Assembly: GCF_004295585.1 (NCBI RefSeq)
Contig: NZ_AP019400.1
Coordinates: 6,107,501-6,171,500 of the forward strand
Reading direction: 5' to 3'
From: Cohnella abietis
Lineage (GTDB): Bacteria; Bacillota; Bacilli; Paenibacillales; Paenibacillaceae
Length of the DNA stretch: 64,000 bases
Shown here: positions 1 through 8,415 of the stretch, in pieces
How positions within the stretch are numbered: the first letter of the stretch is position 1
Layout: each line of letters begins with the position of its first letter
The notes under the pieces: model-generated
Told to the model about the DNA's origin: nothing
Seen by the model: the letters and a program-made list of their open reading frames with translations, nothing else
Database searches by the model: none
Program-made: the position numbers and the translations under genes

Positions 1-553
<553 letters not shown>

Positions 554-674
554 TAGTGAGACCGAAGTCTCGTATTAAAGAGCCTTTGAGGCTCAATCTT
601 TACAACTGGTTTGTCTTCCGATAACCGAAGTTATCTTCCGACGATTTGTTCGTTTTCTTACGCTCAATGTTCAG

Positions 675-687
675 TTTTCAAAGAACA
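675..687 (-). promoter_or_regulatory. boxA-like antitermination site in the rRNA leader
   Basis: The minus strand reads TGTTCTTTGAAAA, close to the Bacillus rRNA boxA consensus that loads the Nus antitermination complex. It lies about 120 nt upstream of the 16S 5' end and downstream of both promoters. Function is inferred from sequence and position. Confidence 0.65.
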
Positions 688-733
688 ATTTGTCTTACCA
701 TTTTGTTCCGTTATCGCTAACGGCGACTTTTAT

Positions 734-763
734 AATATACCACAGCTGACTAGTGCTTTGCAA
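734..763 (-). promoter_or_regulatory. rRNA promoter P2 (proximal)
   Basis: On the minus strand a -35 TTGCAA (758-763) is followed after 18 bp by a -10 TATATT (734-739) inside an AT-rich stretch. It lies about 180 bp upstream of the 16S gene, as expected for the proximal rrn promoter of Bacillota. Confidence 0.6.
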
Positions 764-839
764 CAGGTATTTTTTGGTTACCGTTGTTGCTCGTTTTAAT
801 CTTCATCAGCTCGTCCCTCAATTAGTGGGGCGAAAGCTA

Positions 840-868
840 ATTTAACATATTAAACGGGGGTCGGTCAA
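840..868 (-). promoter_or_regulatory. rRNA promoter P1 (distal)
   Basis: On the minus strand TTGACC (863-868) and TTAAAT (840-845) are separated by 17 bp, about 105 bp upstream of P2. Tandem P1/P2 promoters are usual for rrn operons of this group. The rest of 553-904 holds only leader RNA; I see no gene there. Confidence 0.5.
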
Positions 869-904
869 GCTATTATTTGAAATTAGTTCATTTAATTTGA
901 AAAA

Positions 905-1126
905 CTACCGTTGTGACTTCAAGCCTATCGCATAATGGGACAGCTCTCTAGGAGGTGCAATGCGAGCATACATACGGAAGATCGTCTTATAGCGCTTAGA
1001 TATTGCCTCTTTAACTGGTCCATCCAAACGACGATCACTCATATCTAACAGCATCTCATCCATCTCTTTACGCAATAGATAATCGAATTCCTTACATTCC
1101 TTCTCTGTAAACATCATTCCGAGCAT
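905..1126 (-). CDS. small charged protein of unknown function
   Basis: This is a 73-residue ORF starting MLGMMFTEKECKEF. The start is set by AGGAGGT nine bases upstream; a longer reading frame begins before that ribosome site and is less likely. The protein is rich in Glu, Asp, Arg and Lys, has no signal peptide or membrane segment, and looks largely helical. The central part (LDMSDRRLDGPVKEAI) and the RMYARIAPPRE stretch look like a conserved core. I do not recognise a named family; from memory similar short proteins occur in Paenibacillus, but I cannot verify this. It lies between the rRNA promoters and the spoIIM-like gene, reading the same way, 131 bp after that gene. Confidence 0.7.
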   Translation of the reverse strand: MLGMMFTEKECKEFDYLLRKEMDEMLLDMSDRRLDGPVKEAISKRYKTIFRMYARIAPPRELSHYAIGLKSQR

Positions 1127-1257
1127 AGAGCGATGACCTCCTATGAACAATCAGTTTGCCTGATATCTTATTTGTGGTTGCAATAATCATCGGCACGCTC
1201 TACTGTTATGCTCTTTTTTTGCCAGGTTTATGTCATAGCTACTGGTTTCCGCAAAAA

Positions 1258-1866
1258 TTAATTCACCAGCCAATAAGTAATCGTACTCTCTATAATCGCA
1301 GCAATAACGAGAAACACGATAATAACAATAAGAGCAGGCACAGAACCCGTTGCTGTTCTTACGAATGGATGCCACGGTTTTGTTTTACCTAACAACGACC
1401 CTAATACGCCCTTGAATAACGTTATTCCAAATCTCATTCCAAACGCACACGCAAGAAATATGGCACTTAACTCAAAAATACCATGAGGCAGTATCCCTTT
1501 CACAATAAGAAGCCACACATTATGCCCTTTATCCGCTATTTCACTTAGTAAATATCCCATTACCAAGCCATTCGATATTAGCATAACAATTGGCATAATG
1601 CCTGCAACAATGCCTAACACCATAACCAGCAGTGTATTCGATACGTTATTGGCGGTTATAAGAAGAAATGCCTTAAACTCAGGATTGCTTGCTTTATTGA
1701 TATCGTCCGCTAGACTCTGAAGACTTTTAATTTGTTGTGATAGGTACTCCGTTGGGGCATTTGGAGTTGCTCCAATGACGACAGCCGCGAAAAATAAAAT
1801 AACGGAGAAAATAAAATAGGGGCGAATTTCATTCCATGTTTGCAGCAGCCCTTGGCGAGAAAACAT
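1258..1866 (-). CDS. spoIIM: stage II sporulation protein M family membrane protein
   Basis: This 202-aa membrane protein has about five hydrophobic segments. It starts MFSRQGLLQTWNEIRPYF, behind GGAGGAGG six bases upstream; a TTG two codons earlier would sit too close to that site. The pattern of N-terminal helix, long polar loop (about residues 35-65), then glycine-rich transmembrane pairs with the PHGIFELSA motif is typical of the SpoIIM/DUF95 superfamily. In B. subtilis, SpoIIM works with SpoIID and SpoIIP to thin septal peptidoglycan during engulfment. The family is broad and B. subtilis spoIIM lies elsewhere, so this may be a paralogue rather than the true orthologue. It is divergent from pdaB, within a cluster of spore genes. 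Confidence 0.85.
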   Translation of the reverse strand: MFSRQGLLQTWNEIRPYFIFSVILFFAAVVIGATPNAPTEYLSQQIKSLQSLADDINKASNPEFKAFLLITANNVSNTLLVMVLGIVAGIMPIVMLISNGLVMGYLLSEIADKGHNVWLLIVKGILPHGIFELSAIFLACAFGMRFGITLFKGVLGSLLGKTKPWHPFVRTATGSVPALIVIIVFLVIAAIIESTITYWLVN

Positions 1867-1957
1867 ATTCAACCTCCTCCATCTACACCGACTTGTAACG
1901 ACTCTTTCTAATCACGAATAACTCTATGGGTCAAGCATACATTGATAACAAGACAAG

Positions 1958-1980
1958 TTTATATTTTCTGATCGTACAAG
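1958..1980 (+). repeat. interspersed motif copy 1 (TTTATAYTTTCTGATMGT)
   Basis: This is one of four intergenic copies of a short motif, all in the same orientation (others near 30197, 30874 and 37338). It lies between the divergent spoIIM-like gene and pdaB, where it could be part of a promoter region. Confidence 0.45.
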
Positions 1981-2038
1981 CATTACTACTATCCCGTATG
2001 TATAGCGGGGCCACTTTGGAAAGGAGCCGATTATTTTT

Positions 2039-2839
2039 ATGAACTACTTTTTAGTGTTAAATGGACGGCGCATTAGAAGAGTTTTTTTCCTCACATTAGC
2101 TGCTATTCTCTCCATAGCTATTATATGGGTCGAGAAGGATAACTTGAGTGTTTTCGCCCCCCATCCACCCGCCGCCGTTTACAGTGTGCCAACAGAACGC
2201 AAAGTTGTTGCTTTAACCTTTGATATTAGCTGGGGGGAGAAAAGAGCAGAGCCTATATTGGAAATTCTTAAGGCTAAGAACGTACAAAATGTAACCTTCT
2301 TCTTATCTTCTCCTTGGAGCAAGACGCATCCCGAGATCGTGAAGAAAATTACAGATGCCGGATATGAGATTGGTAGTCACGGTCATAAGCACGATAATTA
2401 TAGTCAATACAGCGACGAAGAAATTCGCAAGCAAATTACAACTGCTGATGGCATCCTATCTGAATTAACAGGAAAATCGCCTAATTTGATTCGTTTACCT
2501 AATGGAGATTTCGACAAGCGTGTTCTAAGAATTGCTGAAAGTCTGAATTACAAAGTTATACAGTGGGATACTGACTCTACAGACTGGAAAAACCCTGGCG
2601 TTGATACCATTATTAATAAAGTGGTTAGTAAAGCTCACCCTGGTGACATCATTCTTCTGCATGCAAGCGATTCTTGTAAACAGACGCATCAAGCATTACC
2701 TGCCATCATTGATGAGCTGCGTGCCAAAGGCTATGATTTCATAACGGTGTCCCAAATGATTAACCAAACGGAAACAAATGGCAAAACAATCGAAGATCGT
2801 TCCGCGTGGAATGAGCTTACTTCACCTTATTTTACTTAG
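2039..2839 (+). CDS. pdaB: sporulation polysaccharide deacetylase PdaB
   Basis: This 266-aa protein has a single N-terminal membrane anchor (about residues 14-31) followed by a NodB-type deacetylase domain. The metal and catalytic motifs are visible: motif 1 FDISWG, motif 2 SHGHKHDNY with both metal histidines, motif 3 RLPNGDFD, and a late LLHAS histidine motif. FDISWG in place of the classical TFDDG is usual for the PdaB branch. PdaB is needed to maintain the spore cortex late in sporulation. AAGGAG lies ten bases before the ATG. The gene is convergent with kbaA, and the two stop regions overlap by 8 bp. Confidence 0.93.
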   Translation: MNYFLVLNGRRIRRVFFLTLAAILSIAIIWVEKDNLSVFAPHPPAAVYSVPTERKVVALTFDISWGEKRAEPILEILKAKNVQNVTFFLSSPWSKTHPEIVKKITDAGYEIGSHGHKHDNYSQYSDEEIRKQITTADGILSELTGKSPNLIRLPNGDFDKRVLRIAESLNYKVIQWDTDSTDWKNPGVDTIINKVVSKAHPGDIILLHASDSCKQTHQALPAIIDELRAKGYDFITVSQMINQTETNGKTIEDRSAWNELTSPYFT

Positions 2840-3446
2840 CCGCGACAGCCAACGGCTCTGCAGCAACTGGCTTACCAAGTATTTTATGCAACTGCATAAT
2901 TTGGTAGGCGTTACAAATAAATAGCGGGGTCAACTGGTACAACAGCGATGAAAAGTCCCCAGTCTTAAATACCGGAACGGACTCCATTACGGTTATGGAT
3001 ACTAGGAAAAATATTGTAGGTACCAAGGCACCAGATGAGGTCTGACTGACTTTCAACCAACCAACAAGTAATGATAAAGCTAATAACGCAAGCGGAAGCG
3101 CCCAAAACATATGTGTTGGAAAATTCGTATCGTAAGTCCAATATGCGATTTCAAACAATACAAATAGAGCAATAATCCCTTGAATAGCTACCCACGAGTA
3201 AGGACGCTTAAATATGCTGCGAGCAATGTAATTAAGCATCATATAAGCGAAAAAGCCCATGTGTGAAAATGCACCGAATGTCATTCCGATCAATGCCATC
3301 ATGAGAATGTAAGATGCCCATCCGCTTGCCTCGACATTACGAAAGTCCGGATTGAATAATTGTATGCATACACTACCTACAACTGTAACAATAGCTCCAA
3401 TCAATATCGTGATCCCGAATAATTTCATCCATTTACGTAAATTCAA
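2832..3446 (-). CDS. kbaA: KinB signalling pathway activation protein KbaA
   Basis: This 204-aa protein has about six hydrophobic segments, close to the 198 aa of B. subtilis KbaA. It starts at a TTG (3444-3446) placed nine bases after AGGAGG; in-frame starts further upstream lack a ribosome site and would add about 36 polar residues not expected in the family. KbaA helps activate the sensor kinase KinB in the phosphorelay that starts sporulation. The neighbours pdaB, gerD, salA and cwlD match the B. subtilis order cwlD-salA-gerD-kbaA-pdaB. Here pdaB is inverted and convergent with kbaA. Confidence 0.88.
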   Translation of the reverse strand: MNLRKWMKLFGITILIGAIVTVVGSVCIQLFNPDFRNVEASGWASYILMMALIGMTFGAFSHMGFFAYMMLNYIARSIFKRPYSWVAIQGIIALFVLFEIAYWTYDTNFPTHMFWALPLALLALSLLVGWLKVSQTSSGALVPTIFFLVSITVMESVPVFKTGDFSSLLYQLTPLFICNAYQIMQLHKILGKPVAAEPLAVAAK

Positions 3447-3517
3447 TGCTATAAACCTCCTCTGTATTTTCAACATCCATTTTACCATGATCCAGATAAA
3501 AAGCCATGAACAACCCC

Positions 3518-3547
3518 TTATATTCACAAGGTTGTCGAAGCATACTA
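3518..3547 (+). promoter_or_regulatory. sigma-G type promoter of gerD
   Basis: TTATA (3518-3522) and CATACTA (3541-3547) are 18 bp apart and fit the forespore sigma-G consensus GHATR-N17/18-CATWHTA, with one mismatch in the -35. gerD is known to depend on sigma-G in B. subtilis. The expected start lies just before the ribosome site AAGGGAG. Confidence 0.6.
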
Positions 3548-3580
3548 CAGCCATAACCCTACAGAAGGGAGCTGATCGGT

Positions 3581-4258
3581 ATGCATTATCGGTTGCGAAG
3601 GTATGGGTGCTTATTAGGAATAGCGCTAATGCTTACTTCCTGCGGACAAGAATCAAGCGGAAGTAGCGGCGGTCAAATGAGCTACAAAGAAGTAAAGTCA
3701 ATGGTTATCGATATTCTAGGCTCCGAAGAAGCCCAGAAGGCAATGGAAAAAGCGTCAACAGCACAATACGGCGAGAGTACATTGCAAATGAAAAGCTTGA
3801 CCCCATCAGATCAAGCTCAAGTAAGGTTAGTCGTTAAAGATGTATTAACATCTCCGGGATATTCTCAGGTTTTAGAAAAAATCATGAAGGATCCAAAGTT
3901 CGCAGGTGAATTCGCGAAAGCAGTAAGCAAGGATAACAAACAGATCCATAAGGATTTGATGAAGGATCCGGCTTACCAGAAGGAACTTGTCGATATGTTC
4001 AAAACGCCCGAAATGCTCAAAATTTTATCCGACTCCATGAAAACAGCTGATGTTCGCAAGCTTATAATGAGCTCAGTATCTGAATCCATGGAGAATCCAC
4101 TCTTCAAGCTTGAGATCATGAAATTGCTCCAAAGCGTTGTTAAAGAAGAATTAACGCCTTCTCCTGACAAAAAGGATGAAAAGAAAGACAGCGGTGGCGG
4201 CGGTGGTGGTGGCCAAGATAGTGGTGGCGGTGATAGCAGTCAGGACTCCGGTGATTAA
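3581..4258 (+). CDS. gerD: spore germination lipoprotein GerD
   Basis: This 225-aa lipoprotein has an N-terminal signal peptide ending in the lipobox LTSC (Cys about residue 21). The next residues are Ser/Gly-rich, followed by a helical core rich in Lys, Met and Asp (about residues 35-200). GerD forms a trimeric scaffold in the spore inner membrane that clusters germinant receptors into the germinosome. The C-terminal ~25 residues are an acidic Gly/Ser/Asp tail, as in other GerD proteins. AGAAGGGAG precedes the ATG. A sigma-G-like promoter precedes the gene and a bidirectional terminator follows it. Confidence 0.93.
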   Translation: MHYRLRRYGCLLGIALMLTSCGQESSGSSGGQMSYKEVKSMVIDILGSEEAQKAMEKASTAQYGESTLQMKSLTPSDQAQVRLVVKDVLTSPGYSQVLEKIMKDPKFAGEFAKAVSKDNKQIHKDLMKDPAYQKELVDMFKTPEMLKILSDSMKTADVRKLIMSSVSESMENPLFKLEIMKLLQSVVKEELTPSPDKKDEKKDSGGGGGGGQDSGGGDSSQDSGD

Positions 4259-4269
4259 AATGTGTTAAA

Positions 4270-4311
4270 AAAACGGTTGAACGAGTGCTATGCGCTCGTT
4301 CAACCGTTTTT
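4270..4311. terminator. bidirectional terminator between gerD and salA
   Basis: A 16-bp perfect stem (4270-4285 with 4295-4310) has A-runs on one side and T-runs on the other, so it can stop both gerD (plus) and salA (minus). Confidence 0.9.
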
Positions 4312-4320
4312 CAGCTTTTT

Positions 4321-5451
4321 CTATTTTCCACAGCGATCAATGACTCTTTGGGCAAATATTAAATATTCCGCGCCAATGTCTGAATCCGCTTTGTATACGG
4401 AAGGAGAGAAATCAGGCTCTAACGGATGATTATCTGGCGCTCCTAATGGAAACTGAGCTAACAGCTCCGTATTAAGTGTTTCCGCTAGACGACCACCACC
4501 ACCACGGCCAAATACGTATTCCCTCGCCCCTGTTTCTTTACTTTCGAAATAGGACATATTTTCAACAACGCCGATAATCTCATGATTAGTTCTAAGCGCC
4601 ATCGATCCAGCACGAGCTGCAACGAAGGCTGCAGTTGCGTGTGGTGTTGTCACGATAATTTCCTTACTCTGTGGAATCATCTGGTGAACGTCAAGCGCAA
4701 CGTCGCCGGTACCAGGTGGTAAGTCCAACAGTATGTAATCTAATTCGCCCCACTCAACTTCTGCAAAGAAGTTTCTAAGCATTTTACCGAGCATCGGTCC
4801 CCGCCAAACAATCGGGTTATTATCCTCTACGAAAAACCCCATAGAGATAACTTTAACCCCAAAACGTTCTACTGGCTTAATTTTATCCCCGATTTGCTCA
4901 GGACGTTCCTCTATCCCCATCATATCAGGGACACTAAAGCCATAGATATCACTGTCTATGAGCCCTACTCTCTTACCTTGTCTAGCTAACGCTACTGCCA
5001 AATTGACCGTTACGGTAGACTTACCTACTCCACCTTTACCGCTAGCTATCGCAATAAATTCAACGCCGCTTTCCGGATGCAGGATGGAATGATTCTCCAA
5101 ACCAGCACCATGACCTTTAATAGGAGCTGCTGCTGTCTCAGATGCAGGCTTCGGTGCCTTACCTTGCTCCGACTGCTGTTGCTTAGTCAGCACATCATTA
5201 ATCTCATGCTCTGTCATTATACGAAAACGAACATGAGCATTATCGACATCAATGGTTGATAGCAGCTGTGTTATCTCTTGTTCCAATATAGACGTTTGCC
5301 CCTGACTATCCGGATGCAACACGATACTCAAGGATACAGATTGTTCACGAAGCATTACATCTCTCACTAAACCAAGATCAACAAAGCTTTTTTTAATCGT
5401 AGGCTCTAGCAAAGGCTGCAGTGCCTCAATAGTAGCTTCCCTGGTGACCAT
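4321..5451 (-). CDS. salA: Mrp/NBP35-family P-loop ATPase (SalA-like)
   Basis: This 376-aa protein has an N-terminal MIP18/FeS-assembly domain (about residues 1-85), a Gln/Pro/Ala-rich linker and a Mrp-type ATPase domain. The deviant Walker A GKGGVGKST lies near residues 138-146, followed by DSDIYG and the DLPPGTGD motif. The C-terminal CxxC that binds a bridging Fe-S cluster in many Mrp carriers is absent here (ENMSYFESKETG), as in the SalA branch. In B. subtilis, SalA (YbaL) represses scoC and so raises protease production, while Mrp proteins in general carry Fe-S clusters. The start follows GGGGGT; an ATG six codons earlier lacks a site. It sits between cwlD and gerD as in Bacillus. Confidence 0.9.
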   Translation of the reverse strand: MVTREATIEALQPLLEPTIKKSFVDLGLVRDVMLREQSVSLSIVLHPDSQGQTSILEQEITQLLSTIDVDNAHVRFRIMTEHEINDVLTKQQQSEQGKAPKPASETAAAPIKGHGAGLENHSILHPESGVEFIAIASGKGGVGKSTVTVNLAVALARQGKRVGLIDSDIYGFSVPDMMGIEERPEQIGDKIKPVERFGVKVISMGFFVEDNNPIVWRGPMLGKMLRNFFAEVEWGELDYILLDLPPGTGDVALDVHQMIPQSKEIIVTTPHATAAFVAARAGSMALRTNHEIIGVVENMSYFESKETGAREYVFGRGGGGRLAETLNTELLAQFPLGAPDNHPLEPDFSPSVYKADSDIGAEYLIFAQRVIDRCGK

Positions 5452-5486
5452 GAATTCGACCCCCATCATTTATGTCATCATACCTA

Positions 5487-6260
5487 TTATAGCATAGGCT
5501 CCTCGACTTCACCGGACGTATATCTTAGAATCCCTCTGTATATAGCTGCGGCCACTTTCCTCTGGTAACCCTCGTCAGCAAGCAAGCTAGCTTCTTCTGG
5601 ATGTGACAGAAATCCAACCTCCACTAGAGCAGCCGGCATTTCTAATGTTTTGAGCAAATAAATGACTTTATCCGCTTGCTTCGCAATCCTCTGTGTATTG
5701 CCCAATACATCGCGAAGCTCAGATTGAACGACAGTTGCCAATCTCTTACTGTCTTCGTTCTTAGTAGTATAAAACGTTTGAGCACCTGACCACTTAGGCG
5801 ATGGAATGCTGTTCATATGTACGCTGATTGCCAAACTTGCTTTCTCTTTACTAACCAGCTCTGCCCTCTGTAGAAGGTCCTCTCTCTTACGCTTTGAATA
5901 ACTCTTGGTTTCAGGTGCAGCTAAGTCATAATCGCCTTCACGAGTCAGCAGCACTACCGCTCCAGCCTGCTGAAGGTAATCCCGCAAATAAAGGACGATA
6001 GCGAGGTTTAAATCCTTCTCTATAGTCCCGTCCTTGCTAGCTGCTCCCCCATCAGCGCCTCCATGGCCTGCATCTAAAGCGATTACTTTGCCTGTAAGAG
6101 GTAATGTCCAATGAGTCCAAGTGTTCGATGAAGGAATCTCGTTCAAGAAAACAGTGCCTGTTAATAAAACTAAGCTTGCAATAACACCCATTCTAACCAT
6201 TCCACGCCGGGTCATCCAAATAATTAATCGACGTCTTTTAAACAATATAATCCACCTCAT
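5487..6260 (-). CDS. cwlD: germination-related N-acetylmuramoyl-L-alanine amidase CwlD
   Basis: This 257-aa protein has a basic N-terminus and one membrane segment (about residues 25-42), then an Amidase_3 domain. Zinc ligands and catalytic residues are visible in DAGHGGADGGA, in the Glu of TIEKDLN, in SVHMNS and in the late Glu of VEVGFLSH. CwlD removes peptide side chains so that PdaA can make muramic delta-lactam, the cortex mark read by germination enzymes. The ATG at 6260 follows GGGAG; a TTG at 6245 with GAGGTGG upstream is an equally plausible start. Confidence 0.93.
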   Translation of the reverse strand: MRWIILFKRRRLIIWMTRRGMVRMGVIASLVLLTGTVFLNEIPSSNTWTHWTLPLTGKVIALDAGHGGADGGAASKDGTIEKDLNLAIVLYLRDYLQQAGAVVLLTREGDYDLAAPETKSYSKRKREDLLQRAELVSKEKASLAISVHMNSIPSPKWSGAQTFYTTKNEDSKRLATVVQSELRDVLGNTQRIAKQADKVIYLLKTLEMPAALVEVGFLSHPEEASLLADEGYQRKVAAAIYRGILRYTSGEVEEPML

Positions 6261-6308
6261 CCCGGGAAAGCTCCCTACATCATATGGGACAAGGTGGATA
6301 AATATGTT

Positions 6309-7487
6309 TTATATCGCGTATATTTTACTCGCTTCAGCCATTCCCTCGATCAGAATTTCTGCAACTTCAGGTCGGGAGAACTCCGGTGGAGGACAAATGC
6401 CATCACGCAGCAACGCACGTACTTTCGTCCCTGATAGAGTCAGATGATGCTCTTTATCGTGCGGGCATGTTTTACTTGATGCCATATTTCCACATTTGGT
6501 ACAGAAAAAGCTATGTTCAAAGTATAACGGTGTAATGCCAAGCTCTTCTATAGGTAACGATTTAAGAAGATCTTGTGCTTCATAGGTACCATAATAATCA
6601 CCAACGCCTGCGTGATCTCTACCTACAATAAAATGAGAACAGCCGTAATTTTTGCGTACTAATGCATGAAATATCGCTTCACGAGGACCAGCATAACGCA
6701 TAGCAGCTGGGAAAACGCCAAGGAATGCGCGATCTTTAGGGTAGTAATTTTCTAATAATGCCAAGTAGCTCTTCATCCGAACATTTGCTGGTACATCGTC
6801 TGATTTCGTTTCTCCGACAAGTGGATTTAAGAAGAGGGCATCAACGATTTCCATTGCAGATTTCTGTATATATTCATGCGCTCTATGCACGGGATTCCGA
6901 GTCTGAAAACCTACAACGGTTTTCCAGCCCTTTTCCGCAAATATGCGACGTGTTTCCGAAGGGTCGAAGTAAAACTCATTAAATTTCTCCGGTTTAGGAC
7001 GGTTTAAGAGCTGAATGGATCCACCCACATAAATATCAGGACGATCTAATAGCTTAACGACTCCCGGATGCTCTGTATCATTTGTCTTAAATATTTGTTT
7101 TGCCTCATGCTGCTTATCTACCGTATAAAGGCTATCAATATCAATTACACCGTAAACAATGCCATCAGTGTCACCGACTAGAGCAGCTTGCTGTCCTACA
7201 GAAAGATTGGCAGCTTGATCATTAGTAACAGCTAACGTAATGGGAATACTCCATATGGTGCCATTGGCCAGACGCATTGTGTTCACTACAGAAAGGTAAT
7301 CCTTTTCATTCATAAAGCCTGTAAGAGGGCTGAACGCCCCAACTCCGATAAGATCCAAGTCGGATATCGTCCAAGTATTGACGGGAATGGATACAAAGCT
7401 TGCTGCTTTTACTAACAGTTCTTCACGTTCTTGCCCAGCTAACACTCGATTAATTAGCTTGCCTCCGTGCGGTTGAATTGCGCTCAT
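6309..7487 (-). CDS. sat: sulfate adenylyltransferase (ATP sulfurylase)
   Basis: This 392-aa enzyme makes adenylyl sulfate (APS) from sulfate and ATP, the first step of sulfate assimilation. It has the N-terminal PUA-like domain starting near PHGGKLINR, the catalytic motif QTRNPVHRAHE, the GRDHAGVG loop, and a zinc-type cluster CTKCGNMASS...CPHDKEHH near the C-terminus. The start follows AAGGAG (ten bases) and matches the family; the frame continues 19 codons upstream without a ribosome site. It lies 60 bp downstream of cysH and 48 bp before cwlD, probably in one transcript with cysH. Confidence 0.95.
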   Translation of the reverse strand: MSAIQPHGGKLINRVLAGQEREELLVKAASFVSIPVNTWTISDLDLIGVGAFSPLTGFMNEKDYLSVVNTMRLANGTIWSIPITLAVTNDQAANLSVGQQAALVGDTDGIVYGVIDIDSLYTVDKQHEAKQIFKTNDTEHPGVVKLLDRPDIYVGGSIQLLNRPKPEKFNEFYFDPSETRRIFAEKGWKTVVGFQTRNPVHRAHEYIQKSAMEIVDALFLNPLVGETKSDDVPANVRMKSYLALLENYYPKDRAFLGVFPAAMRYAGPREAIFHALVRKNYGCSHFIVGRDHAGVGDYYGTYEAQDLLKSLPIEELGITPLYFEHSFFCTKCGNMASSKTCPHDKEHHLTLSGTKVRALLRDGICPPPEFSRPEVAEILIEGMAEASKIYAI

Positions 7488-7547
7488 GATCTGAGTAGCT
7501 CCTTCTAGGCTCTGTGTAGTATCTTGCTTATATCTATATTCCATTAT

Positions 7548-8240
7548 TTACTTGTGTAATCCACATTCCGTTTTCTCGTTCCCTGCCCAACGGCCTGCGC
7601 GTGGGTCTTCCCCTGGCATTACCGCTTTCGTACAGTGCTCACAGCCGATGCTTGGAAAATTACGATCATGAAGTGGATTATAGATAATATTATTATTGCG
7701 AATATAATCCCATACATCCTCAGATGTCCAAGAAGCAATCGGGTTGAATTTCACAAGTCCGAACTTTGTATCATATTCCACTTTCTTCGCATTGGCACGG
7801 GTAGGCGCTTGATCGCGACGAATACCAGTAATCCATGCTTCATATTGGGAAAGAATTCGAGTCAACGGCTCAACTTTGCGTAGGTTACAGCAGCCACCTG
7901 GATCACTTTTCCATAGCTCTGCGCCGTATTCAGCAGCTTGCTCTTCAGGAGTAATTTTTGATTTAACTTCAACGAACTTAAGATTGTAATGCTCGGCCAA
8001 ACGATCACGTGTTTCGTACGTTTCCTTGAAATGAAAATCAGTATCCAGATAAAAAATATCCGTCGATGGACTAATTTTCTGAATCATGTCCACAAGCACT
8101 ACATCTTCTGCACCGAAGCTACAAGCAAATGTAATGTTTGGGAAGGTTTCAATCGCCCATGATATTACTGTCTCTGGCGATGCGTTCTCGAATTCCTCCG
8201 CTTTTTGGCGAATAAGGTTTTCTTTTTCAATTAAATTCAT
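7548..8240 (-). CDS. cysH: APS/PAPS reductase
   Basis: This 230-aa enzyme reduces activated sulfate to sulfite. It carries the PP-loop-like SFGAEDVVL nucleotide site, and cysteine pairs CC (about 117-118) and CxxC (about 200-203) that bind a [4Fe-4S] cluster, plus the C-terminal catalytic ECGLH. The cluster cysteines point to APS as substrate, fitting the adjacent sat and the absence of an APS kinase gene here. The start ATG follows GGGGGA by seven bases. It is the first gene of cysH-sat, which sits between rpsI and cwlD, where B. subtilis has other genes. Confidence 0.94.
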   Translation of the reverse strand: MNLIEKENLIRQKAEEFENASPETVISWAIETFPNITFACSFGAEDVVLVDMIQKISPSTDIFYLDTDFHFKETYETRDRLAEHYNLKFVEVKSKITPEEQAAEYGAELWKSDPGGCCNLRKVEPLTRILSQYEAWITGIRRDQAPTRANAKKVEYDTKFGLVKFNPIASWTSEDVWDYIRNNNIIYNPLHDRNFPSIGCEHCTKAVMPGEDPRAGRWAGNEKTECGLHK

Positions 8241-8350
8241 CAGACTGTCCCCCAATATACCCAAGTATCTAAGTATGAATTACTATTATTATACGCTCAT
8301 ACAACGCTTTCTTCAATCACTCTTCTGCAAGATTTTGTGCTATTAATTAC

Positions 8351-8394
8351 AAAAAAATGCCTTTCCACCACCAGTTATAATGGGAGAAAGGCAT
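8351..8394 (-). terminator. rpsI terminator
   Basis: The minus strand has the stem ATGCCTTTC / GAAAGGCAT (8386-8394 with 8357-8365) followed by seven Ts. It closes the rplM-rpsI transcript and separates it from cysH. Confidence 0.88.
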
Positions 8395-8415
8395 CGTTTG
8401 TTGTGTATAATAATA

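Noticed and set aside
1156..1392. 78-codon plus-strand open frame over the spoIIM-like gene
   Set aside because: It is antisense to a well-supported membrane protein gene and has no ribosome site.
2039..2839. PdaB motif 1 FDISWG as a lost catalytic residue
   Set aside because: The same form is usual in the PdaB branch, so it is a family trait and not damage.
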